From Neptunicoccus sediminis (lineage in GTDB: Bacteria; Pseudomonadota; Alphaproteobacteria; Rhodobacterales; Rhodobacteraceae), in NCBI RefSeq assembly GCF_001719615.1, contig NZ_MDVX01000021.1:1-43197 (forward strand): a stretch of DNA of 43,197 nt, in the 5' to 3' direction. Below, in pieces: positions 24,853 through 34,580 of this stretch. Below the pieces are notes generated by a model. It made no database searches. It saw nothing but the letters and a program-made list of their open reading frames with translations, and was not told where the DNA came from. The position numbers and the translations under genes are program-made. How positions within the stretch are numbered: position 1 is the stretch's first letter; every line of letters starts with the position of its first letter.

Positions 24853-26052
24853 ATGTCGCTCAATTTCGGTCGCGCACAATTGTCCATCCCCGGCCCTTCT
24901 GTCATTCCCGACCGTGTGTTGAACGCAATGCACCGCGCCTCTCCCAATATCTATGAGGGCGATTTGATCGACATGACGGCAACCCTTTACCCTGATCTGA
25001 AAACCGTGGCGCAGACGCGCCATCACGCCGCCGTTTATATCGCCAACGGCCACGGCGCTTGGGAGGCGGCCCTGTCCAACACCTGTTCGCGGGGGGATAA
25101 AATCTTGGTGCTGGTGACGGGGCGGTTCGCGCAGGGCTGGGCGGATGTGGCAACGCGCACGGGCATTGACGTTGAAACGCTGGATTTCGGAATGCAGGAC
25201 GCGGTTGACCCAGAGCAGCTTTGCGACCGGCTGAAAGCGGACCGTGGCCATGAAATCCGCGGCGTGTTTACAGTCCAGACCGACACAGCCTCCTCGGTGC
25301 AAAACGACATAGCCGCGATCCGCAAGGCGATGGACGCCGCCGGACATCCCGCCCTGTTGTTTGTGGACTGTATTGCCTCGCTTGGCTGTGACCGTCACGA
25401 AATGGACGCTTGGGGCGTGGATGTCATGGTGACAGGCTGTCAAAAGGGGCTGATGACCCCCGCAGGCATGTCGTTTGTCTTTTTCAACGACAAAGCGGCA
25501 GCAGCACAGGCAAAGGCGGATCTTGTAACGAATTACTGGGACTGGCATCCCCGTGCCAATCCTGCGCGGTTCTACCAGCAGTTCGGCGGCACCGCACCGA
25601 CCCATCACCTGTTCGGCCTGCGCGAAGCCCTGAACATTCTGGTGAAAGAAGAAGGTATCAAACAGGCTTGGGCGCGGCACCAGACCTGTGCCCAAGCGGT
25701 CTGGGCGGCGGTAGAACGCTGGGGCAGTCTGCGGCTGAACATTGCAGTTCCGGCAAAACGGTCCCACGCGGTGACGACCGTGCGCTCTGACGGGGATGAA
25801 TGTGGCCGTCTGCGCCACTGGTGCGAACATCAGGGCGGTTTGACGCTGGGCATCGGGCTTGGCTTTGCCGAAGAGGGAGAACCCGGATGGAACAGCGTGC
25901 TGCGCATCGCCCATATGGGGCATCTCAATCCGGTGATGCTGATGGGGGCGCTTGGCACAATGGACACGGGCCTCAAGGCGCTGGGCATTCCCCACGGCAG
26001 CGGCGCACTGGAGGCGGCGGGCGCAGTGCTGGCGCGGCATCCGGTAGGGTGA
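24853..26052 (+). CDS. Class V PLP aminotransferase, serine/alanine/aspartate-glyoxylate type
   Basis: This 399-residue fold-type I PLP enzyme has the typical N-terminus IPGPSVIPDRVLNAMHR, ANGHGAWEAAL for phosphate binding, the Asp in FVDCIASLGC, and the PLP Lys in TGCQKGLM (Lys198). Relatives transfer the amino group of serine, alanine or aspartate to glyoxylate, as in the serine cycle or in the beta-hydroxyaspartate cycle (BhcA). No partner genes of either pathway adjoin, so the amino donor is undecided. It is divergent from the ABC exporter and has only a weak ribosome site. Confidence 0.88.
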   Translation: MSLNFGRAQLSIPGPSVIPDRVLNAMHRASPNIYEGDLIDMTATLYPDLKTVAQTRHHAAVYIANGHGAWEAALSNTCSRGDKILVLVTGRFAQGWADVATRTGIDVETLDFGMQDAVDPEQLCDRLKADRGHEIRGVFTVQTDTASSVQNDIAAIRKAMDAAGHPALLFVDCIASLGCDRHEMDAWGVDVMVTGCQKGLMTPAGMSFVFFNDKAAAAQAKADLVTNYWDWHPRANPARFYQQFGGTAPTHHLFGLREALNILVKEEGIKQAWARHQTCAQAVWAAVERWGSLRLNIAVPAKRSHAVTTVRSDGDECGRLRHWCEHQGGLTLGIGLGFAEEGEPGWNSVLRIAHMGHLNPVMLMGALGTMDTGLKALGIPHGSGALEAAGAVLARHPVG

Positions 26053-26136
26053 ACGGCACGGCTCGCAAGCCAAGTGGACCGCGAACCAGACTAAACCGCA
26101 ACGTTTCTGCGCCTTTGCCCTAGACCTGACCGCGAT

Positions 26137-26151
26137 AAGGGATACCCTTAC
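26137..26151. promoter_or_regulatory. 15-bp palindrome upstream of the CoxL-like gene
   Basis: TAAGGGATACCCTTA has perfect 6-base arms around ATA and ends 32 bases before the start codon at 26184, so it could be an operator or part of the leader. No regulator gene adjoins. Confidence 0.35.
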
Positions 26152-26183
26152 AGTAACGACTTTATTGCAAAGGCCAGTGCTTT

Positions 26184-28478
26184 ATGAACACCCCGTTTTC
26201 CAAGTTCGGAATTTCCCAATCTGCCACGCGCGTCGAAGACATACGCCTACTGACCGGACACGGCCGCTACACCGATGACATCGCCCCTGAGGGCGCATTG
26301 CATATGTATGTGCTGCGCGCGCAGATGGCCCACGCAAACCTGAGCGGAATTGACACAACAGAGGCAAAATCCGCCCCCGGCGTTCACGGGGTCTTTGTGG
26401 CGGGCGATCTGGAAGGCGTGATGGAGAATGCCATGAACGCCATTCCGGTCAAAAACCGCGACGGGCGCACGGCTGCAGTGCCCCACCGCCCTGCCCTTGC
26501 CACAGACCGCGTGCGCTTTGTCGGGGAAGCCGTCGCCGTGATTGTGGCCGATACCTTGCAACAGGCCCGCGATGCAGCGGAAATGATCCTTGTGGACTAT
26601 GACGATTTGCCCGCCACTACCGAACTCGAATTCGGCGGCCCCGAAATCCATCCCGAAGCGCCGGAAAACCTTGCCTATGACTGGGCGCACGGTGATGCAG
26701 AGGCCACCGAAGCTGCATTCCGCTCTGCCACCCATCGCGTGAAACTGCGGGTCCATTCCAACCGCGTGATTGCCAATTCGATGGAGCCTCGCGCCTGTTA
26801 TGCGGAAATGGAAGGCGAGCGCCTGCATGTCTGTTTCTCGGGCCAAGGGGTCTGGGGCGTAAAGCGGCATCTGGCGGGATCTTTCAGGATGGCCCCTGCA
26901 AACATCCGCGTCACCAACCCCGATGTGGGGGGCGGATTCGGGATGAAAGTTCACGCCTATCCTGAATACCTGCTCGCTGCATTTGCGGCGAAAACCCTTG
27001 GTCAGCCGGTACGCTGGACGCCGGATCGCAGTGAATCGATGCTAACGGACAATGCCTGCCGCGATCTTTATTCCGATGCGGAAGCGGGTTTTGACGAAAA
27101 CTACAAACTGGTGGCGTTGCGGGTGAACGCCGTGTCCAATCTTGGCGCGTATAGTTCCGGTTTCGGGCAGAACATCCAGTCCGAACTGGCACTGAAAGTC
27201 TTTCCCGGTGTGTATGACGTGCAGAACGCCTATTTCGGGGTGCGCGGCATTTACACCAACACCACGCCGGTTGATGCCTATCGCGGCGCCGGACGGCCCG
27301 AGGCGATTTACGTGCTGGAGCGGTTGTTTGACCATGCTGCACGCCGCTTCGGGCTGGACCCCTCCGACCTGCGCCGCCGCAGTTTCATCCGTGCCGAGCA
27401 GATGCCTTATAAAACAGCCGCCGGAGAGCTATATGACGTGGGCGATTTCGACCGCGTGCTGACACGGGCCGAAACCGAAGCGGATGTGGCAGGCTTTGCC
27501 GCCCGCCAGCAGGCCAGCGCTGCGAAAGGCAAATTGCGCGGGTTAGGGCTGTGTTTTTACATCGAAAGCATCCTCGGCGCGCCGCAGGAAACCACGCGGA
27601 TCGAATTTGCCGAAGACGGGCAGCTGAACCTTTATGTGGGCACCCAAAGCAACGGACAGGGCCACGAAACCGCCTATACGCAACTGCTGTGCGAGAAAAC
27701 CGGATGGGATCCGGCCAAAGTGCGCATCATTCAGGGCGACAGCGACGCGATCCCCGCGGGAGGCGGTACGGGTGGGTCACGCTCTGTCACGATGCAGGGC
27801 AATTCCATCTATAAAACCTCTGATTTGATGATTGAACGGCTGAAACCGCTGGCCAGTGACGAACTGGAAGTCCACCCGCAGGATGTGATCTTTGACAAGG
27901 GCGCCTTTGCAATTATCGGCACGGACCGGCGGATTACCCTGCCCGATGTGGTGAGCAAAGCCCGAGAGTCCGGACAGAACGAACTGCTGGATCATTCCGT
28001 TGAATACGACTTGCCCGCCCGCAGCTATCCCAACGGTGCCCACTTCTGCGAGGTGGAAATCGACCCGCATACCGGACACACTCAGGTCGTGAAATATACG
28101 ATTGTTGATGACTTCGGCCTGCTGATCAATCCGATGCTGGCCGAAGGTCAGGTTCACGGCGGCGTGGTACAGGGCATTGGTCAGGCCATAACCGAACATG
28201 CGATTTATGATGAAACCGGACAGTTACTGACAGGCAGTTTCATGGATTACGGCATGCCCCGCGCCCGTGACATTCCCACGATGGCGTTTCATACCGAACT
28301 GGTGCCCTCCACCGCCAATGAGATCGGCATGAAGGGCTGCGGAGAGGCGGGAACCGTTGGTGCGATGGCCGCCGTGATGAACGCGGTGCAGGATGCACTG
28401 TGGGATCGGGGTATCCGGCAGGTTGACATGCCCGTCACGCCGCTGCGTATGTGGGAATGGCTGCAACAGGCGGATTGA
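26184..28478 (+). CDS. Xanthine-dehydrogenase-family molybdopterin-binding subunit (form II CoxL-like)
   Basis: This 764-residue protein is the large, molybdenum-cofactor-binding subunit of a CO-dehydrogenase/aldehyde-oxidase-type enzyme. The active-site loop reads AYRGAGR (about residues 365-371), the form II pattern, not the AYxCSFR of true CO dehydrogenase. GQGHETAYTQL and the C-terminal GCGEAGTVGA, whose Glu (about 720) is the expected catalytic base, are also present. Such enzymes oxidise aldehydes or heteroaromatic compounds and normally need FAD and 2Fe-2S subunits. Neither gene is next to it: an aminotransferase lies before it and a hydrolase after. Partners must be elsewhere, or this subunit works in an unusual way. 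Confidence 0.9.
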   Translation: MNTPFSKFGISQSATRVEDIRLLTGHGRYTDDIAPEGALHMYVLRAQMAHANLSGIDTTEAKSAPGVHGVFVAGDLEGVMENAMNAIPVKNRDGRTAAVPHRPALATDRVRFVGEAVAVIVADTLQQARDAAEMILVDYDDLPATTELEFGGPEIHPEAPENLAYDWAHGDAEATEAAFRSATHRVKLRVHSNRVIANSMEPRACYAEMEGERLHVCFSGQGVWGVKRHLAGSFRMAPANIRVTNPDVGGGFGMKVHAYPEYLLAAFAAKTLGQPVRWTPDRSESMLTDNACRDLYSDAEAGFDENYKLVALRVNAVSNLGAYSSGFGQNIQSELALKVFPGVYDVQNAYFGVRGIYTNTTPVDAYRGAGRPEAIYVLERLFDHAARRFGLDPSDLRRRSFIRAEQMPYKTAAGELYDVGDFDRVLTRAETEADVAGFAARQQASAAKGKLRGLGLCFYIESILGAPQETTRIEFAEDGQLNLYVGTQSNGQGHETAYTQLLCEKTGWDPAKVRIIQGDSDAIPAGGGTGGSRSVTMQGNSIYKTSDLMIERLKPLASDELEVHPQDVIFDKGAFAIIGTDRRITLPDVVSKARESGQNELLDHSVEYDLPARSYPNGAHFCEVEIDPHTGHTQVVKYTIVDDFGLLINPMLAEGQVHGGVVQGIGQAITEHAIYDETGQLLTGSFMDYGMPRARDIPTMAFHTELVPSTANEIGMKGCGEAGTVGAMAAVMNAVQDALWDRGIRQVDMPVTPLRMWEWLQQAD

Positions 28479-28540
28479 TCCGGCAGCAAATGAAAGCTTG
28501 GAGGTGAAAGCGGTTTGAGACAGAAGGAGGCAGGCAAGGG

Positions 28541-29638
28541 ATGAAGCAGAGCAACGGCGCAGAGGGCTTTTGGGGCAAACTGGTCACGCAGCTGAAGTCC
28601 AAGCTGCGCTTCCCCCGCCGCACCGAATTACCGCCGCCCCCCGAGCGAGAGCCAAAGTCCCATATCCTGATCATTGACGGCACCCAAAGCCGTCTCGCGG
28701 ACGGGGAAGAAACCAACGCAGGCCTGCTCTACAAACTGCTGCTGCAAGCCCATGACCCGCAAAACGCAACGATCTGGTATCATCCGGGCATTCAGGGACA
28801 CGGTTTTCGCAACTGGGTAACGATTGCCTCGGGCTGGGGGATTAACCAGCTTATTTTTGACGGTTACGCCCAGCTTGCCGCGCAATACCAGCCGGGCGAC
28901 CGGATATTCCTGTTCGGCTATTCCCGTGGGGCCTATGCGGTGCGCTCTATTGCGGGGATGATCGGGCGCGTCGGGCTGGTGCGGCAGACCAATGTGACCA
29001 AAGCCAATCTGCGCTTTGCTTTCCGGCTGTATGAATCCCAATCCACCTCACAGGCCCGCGCCGCCTTCAAGTCCATTCACTGCCACCCTGACACCCCGAT
29101 AGAGATGATCGGCGTCTGGGATACGGTAAAGGCGCTTGGCATCCAGTATCCCCTGCTCACCTATCTTGCGCCGATGGCTACCGAATTTCACAGCACCACG
29201 ATTGGCGGCTCGGTCAAGGCAGGGTATCAGGCGCTGGCGCTTGACGAGGACCGCCGTGCCTATGCCCCCGTGATGTGGGACACCGAACCGGGCTGGTCCG
29301 GCCATCTGGAGCAGGTCTGGTTTCGCGGCGCCCACGGCGATGTGGGCGGCCATGTCTACCGCTATCCCCACGCGCGACCGCTGGCCAACATCCCGCTGGT
29401 CTGGATGTGTGACAAGGCCGAAGACCACGGGTTGACCCTGCCCGAAGGCTGGAAATCCCGCTTTCCCACCGACCGCAACGCCCCTGCGATGGGCGCCAAT
29501 GCGGGCATTGGAAAGTTCTTCCTGCTGCGTGCGCCACGCGTGCTCGGGCAGAAGCCCGGAGAGGCGATGCATATCTCTACCGGATCGTCGCGCCCGCTGT
29601 CCGGCTATAGTGAAGCGGCAACAGCTGCGGGCGGATAA
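28541..29638 (+). CDS. DUF2235 (Tle1-like) alpha/beta-hydrolase domain protein
   Basis: This 365-residue protein has the DUF2235 domain, the catalytic fold of Tle1-type phospholipases. A Ser nucleophile elbow FGYSRGAYAVRS lies at about residues 126-137, with a conserved VWDTVKALG, and WFRGAHGDVGGH for the acid/His part. There is no signal peptide and no secretion-system gene nearby, so it is more likely a cytosolic hydrolase than a secreted effector. The start is fixed by AAGGAGG at 28524-28530. It follows the CoxL-like gene by 62 bases on the same strand, so co-transcription is possible. Confidence 0.87.
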   Translation: MKQSNGAEGFWGKLVTQLKSKLRFPRRTELPPPPEREPKSHILIIDGTQSRLADGEETNAGLLYKLLLQAHDPQNATIWYHPGIQGHGFRNWVTIASGWGINQLIFDGYAQLAAQYQPGDRIFLFGYSRGAYAVRSIAGMIGRVGLVRQTNVTKANLRFAFRLYESQSTSQARAAFKSIHCHPDTPIEMIGVWDTVKALGIQYPLLTYLAPMATEFHSTTIGGSVKAGYQALALDEDRRAYAPVMWDTEPGWSGHLEQVWFRGAHGDVGGHVYRYPHARPLANIPLVWMCDKAEDHGLTLPEGWKSRFPTDRNAPAMGANAGIGKFFLLRAPRVLGQKPGEAMHISTGSSRPLSGYSEAATAAGG

Positions 29639-29729
29639 CCCGAATTTCGCAAGGACTGCGTTGCAGCCCCTTGACGATTGTGGCACTACACGATTCAACT
29701 ATACGCAGTTCCAGCACGAAGGCTTTGCC

Positions 29730-30386
29730 ATGACTGATTTCTCAGCCGCCCGCACCACTATGGTGGATTGTCAGGTCCGCCCGTCCGATGTGACCAAATA
29801 TCCGATCATCGACGCGCTTCTGACGGTCGAGCGTGAGGAATTCGTGCCAACAGCCAAACGGGGCATCGCCTATATGGGCGAACACATTGACCTTGCCCCC
29901 GGTCGTGTGCTGCTGGACCCGCGCACCTTTGCCAAGATGCTGGACCTTGCGAATATCCAGCCCACAGAACTGGTGCTCGATCTGGGATGTGGCTTTGGCT
30001 ATTCCAGCGCGGTCATCGCACGTATGGCAGAAGCTGTCGTCGCGGTTGAACCGGATGAACAAATGGCACAGGAAGCTGCCGAACTGCTGTCTGGCAGCGG
30101 TGTAGATAACGTCATGGTGGAGCAGGCTGAACTGACCAAGGGCGCCCCCAAACACGGCCCCTATTGTGTCATCATGCTGCAAGGCGCCGCAGAGCAAATC
30201 CCTGCGGAAATCACCGACCAATTAAAACCGGGTGGCCGGATCATCGCGATCCGTCAGTCGGGTAACACCGGTCATTGCAAGATCGGGTACAAGCACGACC
30301 ACGGTATTGACTGGCGCAACGCATTTGACGCAACTGCGCCGATCCTGCCGGGGTTCAACAAAGAGCAGGAATTCACCTTCGGCTAG
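29730..30386 (+). CDS. pcm: Protein-L-isoaspartate O-methyltransferase family protein
   Basis: This is a 218-residue SAM-dependent methyltransferase of the PCMT family. Motif I reads LVLDLGCGFGYSSAVIA (about 86-102), followed by AVEPDEQMAQEA. The N-terminal segment QVRPSDVTKYPIIDALLTVEREEFVP is typical of the family. It would methylate isoaspartyl residues in damaged proteins. The alphaproteobacterial version found before tolC is divergent, so the repair role is probable, not certain. The frame is open to 29499, but that stretch lies inside the previous gene, and the family begins at MTDFSAART (29730). Confidence 0.9.
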   Translation: MTDFSAARTTMVDCQVRPSDVTKYPIIDALLTVEREEFVPTAKRGIAYMGEHIDLAPGRVLLDPRTFAKMLDLANIQPTELVLDLGCGFGYSSAVIARMAEAVVAVEPDEQMAQEAAELLSGSGVDNVMVEQAELTKGAPKHGPYCVIMLQGAAEQIPAEITDQLKPGGRIIAIRQSGNTGHCKIGYKHDHGIDWRNAFDATAPILPGFNKEQEFTFG

Positions 30387-30433
30387 GTGCAGTGCATCCG
30401 GTTAGAAAAGGTGCAAGAGAGACAGGATAGACC

Positions 30434-31828
30434 ATGTTTGGACGCCTTAAGCTTACCGGAATCGCCTTTGCGATTACTCTTTCATCCCTTCCCGCCCACG
30501 CGACAACGCTCGCGGATGCGCTGGTGCAGGCCTATTTGACCAACCCGCAGATCCTCGCACAGCAGGCCGCACTACGGGCAACAGATGAAGGCGTCATCTC
30601 GGCGCGGGCCAACCTGCTGCCGACGCTGACGAACACGCTGACAATCGGGCGCCAGTCCGATTTCAATGACCCGAGCGCTGTGCGCAATCCGACAACCGTG
30701 TGGAACAACAACACGCAACTGACCATCCAGCTTTTTGACGGCGGGGCCGACAGGCTTGGCGTTGAGGCAGCCCGCATGGCTATTCTGGCCGGACGGCAGG
30801 CCCTGCTGCAAGTAGAGCAACTCGTGCTGTTTGATACGGTTCAGGCCTTTATGAACGTGCGCCGCGACCAGCAGTTTGTCCGCCTTGCCCAAAACAACGT
30901 CCGCGTTCTGGGCGAACAGGTCCGCGCCGCCAAAGACCGCTTTGAAGTGGGTGAAGTGACCCGCACCGATGTGGCACAGGCCGAGGCCCGCCTTGCCGCC
31001 GCGCGTTCCCAGCTTGAAACCAACCGTGGCAACCTGCGCCGCTCTGCAAGCGCCTATACCGCCGTGGTCGGCACGCCGCCCCGCGACCTGCGCAATCCGC
31101 CCCCCGCGCCGGTCCTGCCCGGTTCCCCCGAAAAGGCCGAAGCGGTTGCCCTGCGCAAACATCCCCGCATCATGCAGGCCCAGTTCAACGCGAAAGCTGC
31201 GGAACTGACTGCCGAAGCCACAACCAAAAACCGCCATCCGAACGTAAGCGGCCAGCTTAGTTATGATTTCGGAGGGCGGGCCGGTAACAGTGATCTGACC
31301 ACCGAAGAACTGAACGCCCGCATCGTCGGTCAATGGACCCTGTATCAAGGGGGCCGCTTGAACAGCAACCGCCGCCGCGACGTGGCCCTGTTGCAGCAGG
31401 CGCTGTCCAACGTGCAGCAATCCGGCTACCTGACCCGTCAGGGTCTGCGGGACGCCTATACAAACTGGCAAGTGGCCAGTGCCTCTATCCAGTCCAACCG
31501 CGAGCAGGTACGCGCCGCCCAAGTCGCTTTTGACGGTGTGCGTGAAGAGGCCAAGCTTGGCGCGCGGACCACGCTGGACGCCCTTGATGCAGAGCAGGAA
31601 CTGCTCTCAGCGCGTTCCCAGCTTGTGACCGCGATCCGCGATCAATATGTGGCGCAATATCAGGTGCTCGCAGAGATGGGGCTGCTCACTGCGGAACATC
31701 TTGGCCTTGGCGTGCCGATCTACAATCCGGACGTGAACACCGCTGCCTCCAATCGCAAGCAACTTGGCATTCTGGGTGACAGACGCATCAAACTGTTTGA
31801 AAAGCTGAAAAAAAGAAACGGCAACTGA
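30434..31828 (+). CDS. tolC: TolC-family outer-membrane efflux/secretion channel
   Basis: This 464-residue protein has a signal peptide (first about 23 residues, LTGIAFAITLSSLPAHA with cleavage near AHA-TT) followed by two TolC repeats: ALVQAYLTNPQILAQQAALR near the start and SASIQSNREQVRAAQVAFDG in the second half. It forms a trimeric channel from the outer membrane through the periplasm for type I secretion and efflux pumps. It is the only outer-membrane channel gene in the window and the likely partner of the type I transporter encoded at 12026-15141. It lies 47 bases after pcm and before the PopZ-like gene, an order I know from other Rhodobacteraceae. Confidence 0.93.
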   Translation: MFGRLKLTGIAFAITLSSLPAHATTLADALVQAYLTNPQILAQQAALRATDEGVISARANLLPTLTNTLTIGRQSDFNDPSAVRNPTTVWNNNTQLTIQLFDGGADRLGVEAARMAILAGRQALLQVEQLVLFDTVQAFMNVRRDQQFVRLAQNNVRVLGEQVRAAKDRFEVGEVTRTDVAQAEARLAAARSQLETNRGNLRRSASAYTAVVGTPPRDLRNPPPAPVLPGSPEKAEAVALRKHPRIMQAQFNAKAAELTAEATTKNRHPNVSGQLSYDFGGRAGNSDLTTEELNARIVGQWTLYQGGRLNSNRRRDVALLQQALSNVQQSGYLTRQGLRDAYTNWQVASASIQSNREQVRAAQVAFDGVREEAKLGARTTLDALDAEQELLSARSQLVTAIRDQYVAQYQVLAEMGLLTAEHLGLGVPIYNPDVNTAASNRKQLGILGDRRIKLFEKLKKRNGN

Positions 31829-31898
31829 CAGTTAGTCAGCAGTTGCCCGAATCCGCGTTCGCCAGTAAACTCCGAGCCGAGGCAAAAGGAGTGGATAA

Positions 31899-33053
31899 AT
31901 GTCCGAAACAGGCAGAAAGATGGATGTCGAAGACGTCCTATCGTCTATCCGCAGGCTCGTATCAGAAGAGGCGCGCAGCGCTCCGGACACGAAAACCCCT
32001 GCGGCATCCCAGAAATCAACCGATGCAGAGACGCGACAACCCGATACACCGAAGGGTCCCGACAAGCTGGTCCTGACGCCGTCTCTGCGGGTTAGCGAGG
32101 CGCTGTCTCCAACGCCGGTCGCTGCAGAAATCGAACAACGCATTGCCGACATCGAATCCCTTGTTATGGCCGAAGCCGTGGAAGCCTCTAAAGAGGAAAT
32201 TGCCCGCGCTGTAGAGGTACAGGGCAGAGAGGAAGACGGGGAAAACTCCGGCGGCGATTACGACGACCCTGCCGCACAAATGGCAGAGCTGGTCGGCGCC
32301 GCGCCGCGTCGCCCCCAAACCTTTCCGCAATCCGTTCCCGAGAGCACCCCGACAGCGGAGCAGGAGGCTGCTGCCGAACGTGCGCTGGAACGGCTCGACC
32401 TGCCAAGACGGGACTATACCCGGAACGAACCGCCGCTTTCAGCCAACCGCGCCGAGCCGCCCCATCAGGCGCAATCCCAGGACCCGGCCCCGCAAGCCTT
32501 TTGCGGACAGGAAGAAACCGGCGAAGACGTGCCTCAGGATGCCCCCGTCCGTGAAGTGATGGAAGGCATCGTCAGCTTTGATTTTGTCGAAGCCGAAGCC
32601 GGTGAAGACGACGAACTGGACCGTTTTGACGGGGATGAGGCGGATCACACAGCGCGAAGCGCAGAGGACGACGCGCATTTCCCGACGCAATCCGCTGCCC
32701 AGCCGCGCGACTTTGACCAATCCGAAGACACGTTCGAGCCACAGGAAACGGTGAAAGAGGCTCCTTCAAAGGCAGAGCCCTTCATCGACCGCGCCGATCC
32801 CGTTAGCGAAGAAAAGGAACCGCAGGATCCAGCCCCAAGCCGGCCCCACGCGGACAGCGCCCTGTTCGACGAGCCTGTCGATTACACCGAAGGGGAAGAC
32901 GGTTTCCTTGACGAAGAGGCGCTGCGGGAAATGGTTTCTGACATGGTCCGCTCCGAACTTCAGGGGGAACTGGGCGACCGGATCACTCGCAACGTGCGCA
33001 AACTGGTCCGGCGCGAAATCCACCGCGCCCTTGCCTCTCGCGAGTTTGAATAA
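31899..33053 (+). CDS. Acidic PopZ-like (DUF2497-type) protein
   Basis: This 384-residue protein is very acidic and Pro/Glu-rich, mostly without predictable fold. A short N-terminal helix (DVEDVLSSIRRLVSEEA, residues 9-25) and a C-terminal helical end (EEALREMVSDMVRSELQGEL, then RNVRKLVRREIHRALASREF) are conserved-looking. This layout, a short helix, a long acidic linker and a C-terminal oligomerising region, is that of PopZ, the polar organising protein of alphaproteobacteria. The similarity in the C-terminal part is moderate, so the assignment is by layout and by its place after tolC. AAAGGAG precedes the ATG. Confidence 0.72.
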   Translation: MSETGRKMDVEDVLSSIRRLVSEEARSAPDTKTPAASQKSTDAETRQPDTPKGPDKLVLTPSLRVSEALSPTPVAAEIEQRIADIESLVMAEAVEASKEEIARAVEVQGREEDGENSGGDYDDPAAQMAELVGAAPRRPQTFPQSVPESTPTAEQEAAAERALERLDLPRRDYTRNEPPLSANRAEPPHQAQSQDPAPQAFCGQEETGEDVPQDAPVREVMEGIVSFDFVEAEAGEDDELDRFDGDEADHTARSAEDDAHFPTQSAAQPRDFDQSEDTFEPQETVKEAPSKAEPFIDRADPVSEEKEPQDPAPSRPHADSALFDEPVDYTEGEDGFLDEEALREMVSDMVRSELQGELGDRITRNVRKLVRREIHRALASREFE

Positions 33054-33077
33054 AACGCAAACCCTGATCTCTGGCAC

Positions 33078-33101
33078 GGGGGCCGCTTTGCCTTGGCCCC
33101 C
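33078..33101. terminator. Hairpin between convergent PopZ-like gene and cobQ
   Basis: GGGGGCC (33078-33084) pairs with GGCCCCC (33095-33101) across a 10-base loop. It has no T run on either strand. It may protect or end both convergent messages. Confidence 0.45.
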
Positions 33102-33116
33102 TGCCCGCCTTCCGGT

Positions 33117-34580
33117 CTACTCCGGCTCAGCCACATCCGCCGCCAGCATCCAGATCATCTCGACATCCAGATGGGCCTCTATGTGATCGGCCAACGCGTC
33201 CAGCGTTTCATCCACCACATCCTCATAGACCAGATTGCCCGGCGTTACCCCCATCGTCGCGAGATAACCGCGCCGGAACTCATCCGCGATGAACAGACCG
33301 TGCACATAACACCCGCGCACCAGACCGTCCGCCGAGGTCGCCCCCTCTTCGCGCCCGTCAATTTCAAGCCACGGACGCCCGCAATCCGGCCCCGATGTCT
33401 CACCGATGTGAATTTCATAGCCCGAAACGCCCGAGCCGGAGCCAATGTCGCTCCCGACCACCGAGGCAAGCCGCTTGTGTGGTGTCATCAAGGTAGAGAC
33501 ATCCAGCAACCCCAAGCCTTGCACTTCCCCCGCCGGCCCTTCGATGCCTTCGGGGTCCATGATCGTCTGTCCCAGCATCTGATAGCCGCCGCAAATGCCA
33601 AGCACCTGTTTGCCCCGCTCAACGTGGCTCATCAGGTCGGCATCCCAGCCCTGTTCGCGCATATAGGCAAGATCACCGATGGTGGATTTGCTTCCCGGAA
33701 TCAGCACAAGATCCGCATCCGACGGCAAACGCTGCCCCGGCTCGACGATCACCACCGACACGCCTGGCTCCAGCTTTAACGGGTCAAGATCGTCGAAATT
33801 TGCGATGCGCGACAGTTTCGGAACGGCAATTTTGAACGCCCCTTCCCCGCCACTATGAATATCCGCGGCATCTTCGGCCGGCAGTTTTCCGGCATCCTTG
33901 AACCAAGGCAAAACCCCCAGCCCGTGCCATCCGGTGTGATCCACTGCAACCTGCAACCCTTCGTCAAACAGGGTCGGATCACCGCGAAACTTGTTGATGA
34001 TAAAACCTTTGATCAAAGCGTTGTCATCGGCGTCCAGCAGTACGTGGGTGCCCACCAACTGTGCTAAAACCCCGCCCCGATCAATGTCGCCGGTCAGGAT
34101 CACCGGCACATCCGCAGCCCGCGCAAATCCCATATTGGCAATATCTCCCTTGCGCAGATTGACCTCCGCAGGACTGCCCGCCCCTTCCACCAGCACAATA
34201 TCCGCATGGGCGCAGAGCCGGTGAAAGCTCTCCAGCACCCGTGGCATTAATTGCGCCTTCATCTTTCCGTAATCTCTGGCCTTGAGGGTCGTCACACGTT
34301 TGCCCTGAACCACCACCTGTGCGCCGGTTTCGGTTTCCGGTTTCAAAAGAACCGGATTCATATCTGTGTGGGGCTTCACGTTGCAGGCTCGCGCCTGAAG
34401 CGCCTGCGCACGGCCGATCTCTCCGCCGTCCATCGTGACGGCGGCATTATTGCTCATGTTTTGGGGTTTGAAAGGCAATACCTTCAATCCCCGTCGCACA
34501 AAAGCGCGGCACAATCCGGCCACGATCATGGACTTACCAACGTTCGATCCAGCCCCCTGGATCATAATGGACTTCGCCAT
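33117..34580 (-). CDS. cobQ: Cobyric acid synthase
   Basis: CobQ amidates four side chains of the corrin ring (adenosylcobyrinic acid a,c-diamide to adenosylcobyric acid) using glutamine and ATP in cobalamin synthesis. The 487-residue protein has the usual length. It has an N-terminal ATP-binding domain (GAGSNVGKS, residues 9-17), [14 protein letters not shown], and a C-terminal class I glutamine amidotransferase-like domain with Cys in [10 protein letters not shown] and His in GCYVHGLF. No other cob genes adjoin, and I found no B12 box in the 500 bases upstream, so there is no sign of a cobalamin riboswitch here. Confidence 0.96.
   Translation of the reverse strand: MAKSIMIQGAGSNVGKSMIVAGLCRAFVRRGLKVLPFKPQNMSNNAAVTMDGGEIGRAQALQARACNVKPHTDMNPVLLKPETETGAQVVVQGKRVTTLKARDYGKMKAQLMPRVLESFHRLCAHADIVLVEGAGSPAEVNLRKGDIANMGFARAADVPVILTGDIDRGGVLAQLVGTHVLLDADDNALIKGFIINKFRGDPTLFDEGLQVAVDHTGWHGLGVLPWFKDAGKLPAEDAADIHSGGEGAFKIAVPKLSRIANFDDLDPLKLEPGVSVVIVEPGQRLPSDADLVLIPGSKSTIGDLAYMREQGWDADLMSHVERGKQVLGICGGYQMLGQTIMDPEGIEGPAGEVQGLGLLDVSTLMTPHKRLASVVGSDIGSGSGVSGYEIHIGETSGPDCGRPWLEIDGREEGATSADGLVRGCYVHGLFIADEFRRGYLATMGVTPGNLVYEDVVDETLDALADHIEAHLDVEMIWMLAADVAEPE

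Noticed and set aside
24847-26073. A 408-codon open frame on the minus strand
   Set aside because: It is the antisense shadow of the PLP aminotransferase gene.
29499-29729. N-terminal extension of the pcm frame
   Set aside because: It lies within the preceding hydrolase gene, and family similarity begins at the ATG at 29730.
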